Below are positions 31,119 through 36,359 of a stretch of 36,359 nt of DNA, in pieces. The DNA comes from a virus. The notes beneath the pieces are model-generated. The model saw only the letters and a list, made by a program, of their open reading frames with translations. It searched no databases and was not told where the DNA came from. Both the position numbers and the translations under genes were made by a program. Each line of letters starts with the position of its first letter. Positions within the stretch are counted from its first letter, which is position 1. Location: positions 1-36,359 of IMG/VR virus record IMGVR_UViG_3300035212_000242; one strand, 5' to 3'.

Positions 31119-31129
31119 TAAATAACCAA

Positions 31130-31423
31130 ATGACCACAGACGAGATAAACAAACTAATCGCTAAGGAATATCAAAGCCTTAGCGATTTAGCCATTCAAAA
31201 GAATAACAGTTACGCAGGATCAATTTTTAATCCTGACTGGATTATTAAGCCATCAATGGAACTAACCAATAAAGATATGATTGAATTTGGAATAGCAGCC
31301 AGAGCTAACGATAAAATTAATCGTATCAAAAGTGCAGGTCTAAAAGGCTTTGACGAAGATAATTTAAAAGACTTAATAGGCTATCTTATACTGTTTAGGA
31401 TTGCTCAGGGTCTAAAGGAATAG
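31130..31423 (+). CDS. Possible Nmad1-type (DUF1599-like) protein
   Basis: 97 residues. The sequence QKNNSYAGSIFNPDWIIKP..., IEFGIAARANDKINRIKS and DEDNLKDLIGYLILFRIAQ fits the pattern KKxxxYGxS..., R...DKIxRI... and DxxxDLxGYxIL of the nucleotide-modification-associated domain 1 family. Proteins of that family are found near base-modification genes in phages. The match is by eye and moderate. If correct it links this early block with the base-oxidation locus at 3.7-5.8 kb. Confidence 0.55.
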   Translation: MTTDEINKLIAKEYQSLSDLAIQKNNSYAGSIFNPDWIIKPSMELTNKDMIEFGIAARANDKINRIKSAGLKGFDEDNLKDLIGYLILFRIAQGLKE

Positions 31424-31445
31424 TTGTTTATTATCCACAATAACC

Positions 31446-31793
31446 CTATATTTGTGGCTCATTATCAACAACTGGAATAGAATCAAAGTACTCATTTAGT
31501 TTACTATAAATCACTTCTGGTTTACCTGCTGAATAAATAACATCACCATTTTCAAAGACAACCTCAGTATAGTATTTTTTGTTAGTTTTACCTTTAGGAA
31601 TAAATACCTTTGGGTTTAAAGCTATTATAGTATTTCTACCTAAACTAAAGTAACCTATTGTAGTTTCGTAGTCATCCAATAAACCTTCGTTTAAAAGCCT
31701 TATTTTATCTAACTCATCTATTTCCTCATCCGTATTAAATGCTGAGTTTATAGGGTGAATTATTGATATTGAGAACCATTGTAGACTATCCAT
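31446..31793 (-). CDS. Hypothetical protein, leftward operon
   Basis: 115 residues, last gene of the leftward operon that starts at 33290. VVFENGDVIYSAGKPEVIYSKLNEYFDS looks like a small beta domain with an ending similar to phage proteins of unknown function; the N-terminal half is mixed. No catalytic motif is visible. It converges with the rightward Nmad1-like gene, whose stop is only 23 bp away. Confidence 0.6.
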   Translation of the reverse strand: MDSLQWFSISIIHPINSAFNTDEEIDELDKIRLLNEGLLDDYETTIGYFSLGRNTIIALNPKVFIPKGKTNKKYYTEVVFENGDVIYSAGKPEVIYSKLNEYFDSIPVVDNEPQI

Positions 31794-31804
31794 TGTATTA
31801 AAAT

Positions 31805-32224
31805 TTATGTGTTAATCTCATTATTTTTTAAGTATTCAATTGCACTACTTAGTATTTTTACGTCGTCGTTAAGTAGCCCTATTCCCCTATTACATTTATC
31901 ACATAACAAACCCCTTATTTTTTTTGTTTCGTGGCAATGGTCAACACATAAACTCTTTTTATGTTTATTATTTAATTGAGAAATATGTTTATTACAGATT
32001 TTACAACAACCTTTTTGTTCTAAAAACATTTCTTCATATTGTTTTAAATCAATACCATAAGCTCTTTTTAAATCATAATCCTTCATTACTTTAGAATCAT
32101 ATTTATTTCTCATTTTTTTATTATGGCAATCTTTACAATATGGTTGAGTTCCTGAAGTTCTATTACTTCTTTTAACAAATTCAATAATTTGTTTTTCTTT
32201 ATTACATAAATTACAAGTTTTCAT
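31805..32224 (-). CDS. Recombination endonuclease VII
   Basis: 139 residues. The first zinc site is CNLC (4-7) and CKDC (30-33). The EndoVII core follows: YGIDLKQYEEMFLEQKGCCKIC, VDHCHETKKIRGLLCDKCNRGIGLLNDD, with VDHCH (94-98) as the catalytic motif and C74/C77, C108/C111 as the second zinc site. It cleaves Holliday junctions and branched DNA so that heads can be packed. The usual T4 enzyme lacks the N-terminal finger, so this is a related variant. Confidence 0.9.
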   Translation of the reverse strand: MKTCNLCNKEKQIIEFVKRSNRTSGTQPYCKDCHNKKMRNKYDSKVMKDYDLKRAYGIDLKQYEEMFLEQKGCCKICNKHISQLNNKHKKSLCVDHCHETKKIRGLLCDKCNRGIGLLNDDVKILSSAIEYLKNNEINT

Positions 32225-32228
32225 AGCC

Positions 32229-33290
32229 TTAGAATTTATGGGTGAGCCGCATTATCTGACCATATACTGGGTGGTGAAGGTATGCTTCTATTGCTTTTGA
32301 TGAGTGTTGATACCCTTGTTTGTGATGCCAACTATCCGTTCCCGATGGGCTACGTGAGCTTTCAACTGTTATTCCGATATAATCTTTTGATGTTTTATGG
32401 TGTACGTGGTGAGTATAAATATAACGGTGTTTTGTATTAGCCCATTCTTTTTTAAACTCCTGAGCCATCAATAATGGCAAATCTTGATTCTTAGCACCAT
32501 CACCATGAGTTGAGCCAATTAGGTTATCTCCATAAACAAACGCTTTACGGTGGCTTATTGATGTATCAAAAGTTATATTTTTACTTAGTTTAAACCACGC
32601 TTGTATAGTTTGGGCTAAATACCACCCAGCCATATAATCATGATTTGATGGATTGTGTATTATGTGAACGTCTGCAATACCAACAAGTTTTTCAATAATT
32701 TGAACATATAACTTTTGAGCAACTAAAAAGTTTTCAAACCACATTCCATCCGTATCTTGCGGAGTTCCGCTTGTTGTACTTCGCCTTGTATTATCGGTGT
32801 GTAAAATATCATTGCCAATAATCAAAACTATCTTATCAATATTGAATGATTCAAGTCTTTGAATTATTTTATCTATTCCTTCATGTACTCTTTTAACTGC
32901 TATATTTGAATTGTAATTATCGCCTGATTCATATTCGGTTGCTAGTTTACCTATGTGTATATCTGCCGGATCTATAACTAAACAATGGCAGTCTTTTAAT
33001 TTAGTTCTTTTAATTACAGGATATTTAGGTGAATGTTTATCCATATCCTTAATAATATTTGCTTTTAAATCTTCTAAACTTTTTTCTTTAGGCTTTGCAA
33101 ATATTGAGAATAACTCACTTTTGTACCAATAATGTTTTACTTCGTTGGGGTCTATTCCTGCTGCATGACATTCTTCGTCAAGTTTAGATTTTTGTGTTCT
33201 ATATTTCATTAGCAAACTTTCTTCGTCGTCGGTAAGTCTGTATCTAACATTATTGTTTAGTTCCGCTTTACCTACATTAGATTTTGCCAT
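32229..33290 (-). CDS. Calcineurin-like metallophosphoesterase
   Basis: 353 residues from the minus-strand ATG at 33290 (an earlier in-frame ATG would run into the divergent promoters). Metal-binding motifs in order: DPADIHIGKL (DxH), IIGNDILH (GND), NPSNHDY (NH), STHGDG (HGD) and YTHHVHHK (HxH). This is the two-metal site of calcineurin-like phosphatases, including nucleases like SbcD. The N-terminal region (RYRLTDDEESLLMKYRTQ) is helical. In phages, members lie with DNA repair genes. Here it is beside two junction resolvases. Confidence 0.85.
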   Translation of the reverse strand: MAKSNVGKAELNNNVRYRLTDDEESLLMKYRTQKSKLDEECHAAGIDPNEVKHYWYKSELFSIFAKPKEKSLEDLKANIIKDMDKHSPKYPVIKRTKLKDCHCLVIDPADIHIGKLATEYESGDNYNSNIAVKRVHEGIDKIIQRLESFNIDKIVLIIGNDILHTDNTRRSTTSGTPQDTDGMWFENFLVAQKLYVQIIEKLVGIADVHIIHNPSNHDYMAGWYLAQTIQAWFKLSKNITFDTSISHRKAFVYGDNLIGSTHGDGAKNQDLPLLMAQEFKKEWANTKHRYIYTHHVHHKTSKDYIGITVESSRSPSGTDSWHHKQGYQHSSKAIEAYLHHPVYGQIMRLTHKF

Positions 33291-33306
33291 AAGTTGGTTT
33301 TTTGTG

Positions 33307-33314
33307 TAAATATA
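33307..33314 (-). promoter_or_regulatory. Possible leftward promoter (-7 only)
   Basis: TATATTTA on the minus strand, 16 bp before the ATG at 33290, matches TAnnTTTA. No TTTG at the right distance is visible. An AGTAAACAAA on the minus strand lies just upstream (33330-33321), identical to the first box of the late motif. It may be a mixed-type promoter. Confidence 0.4.
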
Positions 33315-33338
33315 ACATTTTTTGTTTACTTTTACATT

Positions 33339-33668
33339 ATGCATAAAATAAATATAAAACCATTGTCAGTTAACCAAGCATGGCAAGGGAAAAGATTTAA
33401 GACAAATTTATATAAACAATATGAGCATGATGTTTTGCTACTACTACCACAAATTAAAATAGTAGATCCCCCTTACAGGCTTAATTTAATAGTAGGATTT
33501 AGCAATAAAGCAAGTGATATTGATAACATTTTAAAGCCATTTTTAGATATTTTACAAAAGAAATATGGCATAAATGATAAGCATATTGAAGTTTTACATA
33601 TTGAAAAACAGATAGTTACAAAAAAAAATGAATTTATTTGCTTTGAGCTGTTGCACAATCAAAAATAA
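33339..33668 (+). CDS. rusA: RusA-like Holliday junction resolvase
   Basis: 109 residues from the ATG at 33339; a longer reading from 33294 begins with a hydrophobic stretch that overlaps the promoter region and is less likely. KPLSVNQAWQGKRFKT near the start and SDIDNILKPFLDILQ (D60, D62, D70) in the middle are signatures of RusA, which cuts Holliday junctions with two metals bound by these aspartates. It lies divergently from the metallophosphoesterase, so the phage has two different resolvases. Confidence 0.85.
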   Translation: MHKINIKPLSVNQAWQGKRFKTNLYKQYEHDVLLLLPQIKIVDPPYRLNLIVGFSNKASDIDNILKPFLDILQKKYGINDKHIEVLHIEKQIVTKKNEFICFELLHNQK

Positions 33669-33681
33669 TTTTTTATATTTG
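33650..33681 (+). promoter_or_regulatory. Bacteroidota-type promoter before kissing-loop leader 2
   Basis: GTTG at 33650-33653 (one base from TTTG), 20-bp spacer, then a perfect TATATTTG at 33674-33681. Transcript start expected near 33687, where hairpin A of the leader begins. Overlaps the end of the rusA-like gene. Confidence 0.65.
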
Positions 33682-33686
33682 CCCAA

Positions 33687-33767
33687 CCTAACTGCAAGTA
33701 GGATGTAAAATAATTACTCGAAAAGCCCTTTATTAAACGTCTTGCAGCGTTTTTTAGAGGGTTTTTT
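33687..33767 (+). ncRNA. Kissing-loop two-hairpin leader RNA 2
   Basis: Hairpin A: CCTA (33687-33690), 8-base loop ACTGCAAG, TAGG (33699-33702). Hairpin B: CCCTTTATTAAACG (33726-33739), 8-base loop TCTTGCAG, CGTTTTTTAGAGGG (33748-33761), two mismatches and one wobble, followed by six T. Seven bases of loop A (CTGCAAG, 33692-33698) are perfectly complementary to CTTGCAG (33741-33747) in loop B. The layout equals leader 1, but all stem and loop sequences differ, so the pairing is conserved rather than the bases. It lies 40 bp before the gene at 33807. Confidence 0.7.
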
Positions 33768-33806
33768 ATTAACGGTCAATTTGCAACCATATAGCAAATA
33801 AAAATT

Positions 33807-34034
33807 ATGAATGTAAAAACAATTTATTGTTGTGATGACGTAAGTCATAAAACAGAACTATTAGCTTATGCTAATCAATCAAACCAAATTTATATTGAAG
33901 TATATTTACCAGATGATGATTCTGGTTACTATTCTCAAAGTATTGTTTTGGATAAAAAAACTGCCATAAGATTGGTTAAAGATCTTAAAAGACAAATAGC
34001 TTACATTAATGAAAGTGAGGTTGGAAATGTCTAA
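33807..34034 (+). CDS. Hypothetical protein
   Basis: 75 residues: beta-rich start (VKTIYCCDDVSHKTELLAYAN), acidic middle (LPDDDSGYYSQSIVL), helical end (KTAIRLVKDLKRQIAYINE). First gene after leader RNA 2 and directly before the replication initiator-like gene, which it overlaps by 8 bp, so it is likely a replication-associated small protein. No family recognised. Confidence 0.6.
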   Translation: MNVKTIYCCDDVSHKTELLAYANQSNQIYIEVYLPDDDSGYYSQSIVLDKKTAIRLVKDLKRQIAYINESEVGNV

Positions 34035-34782
34035 ATTAGGTTATACTTGGTATCCTAAAGATTGGGGTAATTCTGAAAGCGTGTTTGAATTAAATTTAAC
34101 AGAACGTGGTTTATATAGAGAATTTATAGATCTTGCTATGTTAAATGATAATACTACTGAAATTAAAAAAGATGTTTGGATTCGTAAATTTTGTGTATCA
34201 AAAGAAGATTTAGACTTTATTTTATGTAAATTAATTACCCTAAATTTAGTAGAAATTATAGATAATATTTTATTTATACCAAGCTGCGAAAGCCGTTTAA
34301 AATTGGTACGTGGAGGTAGTAATGGGGGTAAGAAAAGTAAGCCTACCCCGAAGCCTTATAGTAAGCCTACCCCGAAGCCTTTTGGAAGCCTTGACGAAAA
34401 AAACACGAAGCCTACCCCGAAGCAAATAGAAAAGAAAGAGAAAGGAAAAGAAATAGAAAGTAAAATAAAATTAATAGATATTTATTTTGAAGATTTTAAA
34501 AATTCATCCTACCTTGAAGATATTTGCAATAGGCAAAAAGTAACCAAAGAACAAGTGTTAAATAAGTTAGAAGATTTTAAATTAAAAATGAATTTAGAAT
34601 ATCCTGACTACATATCTTTTTGCACTCATTTTAAAAATTGGTTTTCTAAACTTGGAATAGTTGGCGAAAAGAAAGAATATTTACTAACTTCGCCACAAGG
34701 TAAACATAAGTTTTTATTTACAGAAGACGAACTAAAGGCTAAAAAGCTAACTGGTTACTGGAAGGAGCAACACGAATTATGA
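34027..34782 (+). CDS. Replication initiator-like protein
   Basis: 251 residues from the ATG at 34027, chosen since it follows a GAGG ribosome-binding sequence; 34009 is an alternative. The N-terminal part (YTWYPKDWGNSESVFELNLTERGLYREFIDLAML) resembles the DUF1376-like winged-helix domain of phage replication proteins. A linker rich in KPTPKP and Lys/Glu follows, then a helical C-terminal domain (YPDYISFCTHFKNWFSKLGI). The linker DNA holds short repeats that could be iterons. It is followed by the primase-helicase in an ATGA overlap, like an initiator and its helicase partner. Confidence 0.65.
   Translation: MSKLGYTWYPKDWGNSESVFELNLTERGLYREFIDLAMLNDNTTEIKKDVWIRKFCVSKEDLDFILCKLITLNLVEIIDNILFIPSCESRLKLVRGGSNGGKKSKPTPKPYSKPTPKPFGSLDEKNTKPTPKQIEKKEKGKEIESKIKLIDIYFEDFKNSSYLEDICNRQKVTKEQVLNKLEDFKLKMNLEYPDYISFCTHFKNWFSKLGIVGEKKEYLLTSPQGKHKFLFTEDELKAKKLTGYWKEQHEL
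34339..34423 (+). repeat. Candidate origin iterons inside initiator gene
   Basis: AAGCCTACCCCGAAGCC at 34339-34355, identical at 34363-34379, a degenerate copy starting at 34386 (AAGCCTTGACGAA) and 16 of 17 bases at 34408-34423. Spacing start to start is 24, 23 and 22 bp, about two helical turns each. Directly after (34424-34490) comes a purine-rich, AT-rich stretch that could melt. The arrangement resembles lambda ori within the O gene. It also encodes the KPTPKP linker, so coding constraint is the alternative. Confidence 0.55.
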
Positions 34783-36359
34783 TAGTAATTAACCCAATAG
34801 ACAAAAAAGAATATACCATCGAGGTTACTAAAAACGGTGAAAACCAAATGACTTGTCCTGAATGTTCACCTAACCGTAAAAAGAAAACGTTAAAATGTTT
34901 TAGCTTTAACATTAATAAAAATGCTGGTAGGTGTAACCATTGCGGAGTGGTATTGGTAGCCAAAGAAGATAAGCCTGTTTTTGTAGAACCTGCCAAAGTT
35001 TACAGTAAGCCGATTTGGAACAATAAAACAGAATTATCAAATAATGCCGTTAAATGGTTTGAAAGTAGAAAGATAACACAAAGTATATTAAATGAATTTA
35101 AAGTTACTGAGGGGGCTGAATGGATGCCACAAACGCAAAATTCAGTTAACACCATACAGTTTAATTACTTTAAGTTTGGTGAATTAGTAAATGTTAAATA
35201 CCGGGATGGCGCTAAAAACTTTAAACTATTTAAAGATGGCGAAATGATTTTTTACAACCTAGATGCCACAATTAACAACAATGTGATAATAATTGTTGAG
35301 GGTGAAATGGATGTTTTAGCAATGGCTCAAAGTGGTTTTAAAAACGTTATATCAGTACCAAACGGATGCAACGATAAAGGCAAAATTAACATGGACTACC
35401 TAGATAATTGTATAGATTATTTTGTAGAGGATTGTAAATTCTTATTGGCACTTGACAATGATAAAGTAGGTAACAGATTAAAGGATGAATTAGCCAGACG
35501 TTTAGGTTACGAAAATTGCAGTACCATTACCTTTAAAGATTGTAAAGATGCCAACGACTGCCTAATTAAATACGGAATTATTGGGGTAACCGAATCTATT
35601 GAAGCGGCTAAAGAATATCCTATCGAGGGGGTTTTTAATGCTATTGATATTCAAGATTCAATATGGGATTATTACAATAATGGTTTACCAAGTGGCTTTG
35701 GTATTGGGATGCATGAGTTTGATATGTTTTTAAAGTTTCAGCCGGGTTACTTAACAGTAATTACAGGAATACCCGGACATGGTAAAAGTGAGTTTTTAGA
35801 CTTTTTAATGTGCCGATTAAACATTTCACATGATTGGAAGTTTGCTTTATACTCACCAGAAAACCACCCATTACAATTACACTTTAGTAAGTTAGCTGAA
35901 AAGGTTATAGGTAAACCATTTGATGGGCAAAACAGAATGTCACCTTTAGATCTTACAACTACAATAGAATATTTAAAAGACGTTTTTTACTTTGTTAATC
36001 CTGCAGAAAATTTTACACTTGACAATATTTTAACAGCCGTTAAAAGTCTAGTCCGTAAAAAAGGAGTTAAGGCTTTTGTGATTGACGCTTGGAATAAGTT
36101 AGAACACAATTACAGTACAAACGAAACTAAATATATCTCTGAACAATTAGATAAAATAGTTACATTTTGTGAAAAGAATAGCGTGCATTGCTTTTTAGTT
36201 GCTCACCCAACTAAAATACAAAAAGACAAAGCAAGTGGAAAATTTGAGATACCAAACCTTTATTCCATAAGTGGTTCTGCTAACTTTTACAATAAGGCTG
36301 CAAATGGAATAACAGTTTACAGGGACTACGAAAACTTTACTACTGAAGTTTATATTCAA
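34779..36359 (+). CDS. Primase-helicase, Twinkle/T7-gp4-like (3' end outside window)
   Basis: 527 codons visible; the frame has no stop before the window ends. Zinc fingers CPEC (26-29) and CNHC (52-55) start the primase. The TOPRIM domain has IIIVEGEMDVLAM (about 169-181) and ALDND (about 224-228). The helicase has Walker A GIPGHGKS (about 330-337) and Walker B AFVIDAWN (about 431-438), and FLVAHPTK (about 472). This is the primase-helicase layout of T7 gp4 and Twinkle, which unwinds and primes at the fork. Its ATGA overlap with the initiator-like gene suggests they act together. Confidence 0.9.
   Translation, partial: MIVINPIDKKEYTIEVTKNGENQMTCPECSPNRKKKTLKCFSFNINKNAGRCNHCGVVLVAKEDKPVFVEPAKVYSKPIWNNKTELSNNAVKWFESRKITQSILNEFKVTEGAEWMPQTQNSVNTIQFNYFKFGELVNVKYRDGAKNFKLFKDGEMIFYNLDATINNNVIIIVEGEMDVLAMAQSGFKNVISVPNGCNDKGKINMDYLDNCIDYFVEDCKFLLALDNDKVGNRLKDELARRLGYENCSTITFKDCKDANDCLIKYGIIGVTESIEAAKEYPIEGVFNAIDIQDSIWDYYNNGLPSGFGIGMHEFDMFLKFQPGYLTVITGIPGHGKSEFLDFLMCRLNISHDWKFALYSPENHPLQLHFSKLAEKVIGKPFDGQNRMSPLDLTTTIEYLKDVFYFVNPAENFTLDNILTAVKSLVRKKGVKAFVIDAWNKLEHNYSTNETKYISEQLDKIVTFCEKNSVHCFLVAHPTKIQKDKASGKFEIPNLYSISGSANFYNKAANGITVYRDYENFTTEVYIQ

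Noticed and set aside
31435-31457. CCACAA/TTGTGG hairpin as a bidirectional terminator
   Set aside because: Stem of only 6 bp with an 11-base loop and no T-run on either strand.
34739-34996. Minus-strand ORF over the initiator/primase junction
   Set aside because: Shadow of the two real genes, which have clear domains and overlap in the ATGA style.
1-36359. CRISPR arrays, insertion sequences, integrase, tRNA genes
   Set aside because: Looked for on both strands; no regularly spaced repeats with spacers, no transposase or integrase motif, and no convincing tRNA fold were found.

Overview
The window is a continuous piece of an AT-rich tailed-phage (siphovirus-like) genome that probably infects a member of the Bacteroidota. 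Three things point to that host range. Promoters fit the Bacteroidota pattern (TTTG, about 20 bp, then TAnnTTTG) rather than a sigma-70 pattern. Starts follow A-rich leaders with few Shine-Dalgarno sequences. Several genes resemble Bacteroidota phage families (a DUF3127-like single-strand-binding protein with a C-terminal LPF tail, an ERF annealase, XkdF-like protease, M15 endolysin). No integrase, CRISPR array or tRNA was found, so lifestyle is undecided. The first gene (left edge) and the last gene (right edge) run off the window.

Region by region. (1) Bases 1-5770: a tightly coupled operon with many 4-bp ATGA overlaps. It holds three different putative glycosyltransferases, a ParB-like domain protein, a FkbM-type methyltransferase and an HxD...H...R dioxygenase that looks like the TET/JBP base-oxidising family. 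I read this as a candidate DNA or surface modification locus. (2) Bases 5771-16000: DUF5681-like small terminase, large terminase, then a tail block. The tail block has a probable -1 frameshifted assembly chaperone, an HK97-gp10-like protein, large tail proteins, fibres and a tape measure. (3) Bases 16003-22700: the head block (protease, scaffold, major capsid protein, tail-tube-like protein, portal with an unusual C-terminal extension, connector). The tail genes thus lie between terminase and head genes. (4) Bases 22693-26080: receptor-binding fibre, small membrane proteins, M15 endolysin and a holin-like protein, ended by a terminator. (5) Bases 26102-26960: a divergent control region with two facing promoters and palindromic operators. 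(6) Bases 26966-31423: small ORFs, a NUMOD4-HNH-AP2 endonuclease, DUF3127-like SSB, ERF, Gp157-like protein, a PP-loop sulfotransferase/reductase-like protein and a possible Nmad1 protein. (7) Bases 31446-33290, minus strand: Endonuclease VII and a metallophosphoesterase. (8) Bases 33339-36359: RusA resolvase, a replication initiator-like gene with internal iterons, and a Twinkle/T7-gp4-like primase-helicase.

The most interesting non-coding signals are: two RNA leaders (28701-28793 and 33687-33767) with the same two-hairpin kissing-loop architecture but different sequences; a two-box promoter-like motif repeated four times directly before structural genes; a 92-bp GC-richer structured insertion flanked by a perfect 16-bp direct repeat; and lambda-like iterons inside the initiator gene. 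All calls come from reading the sequence by eye; no database search or folding program was run.
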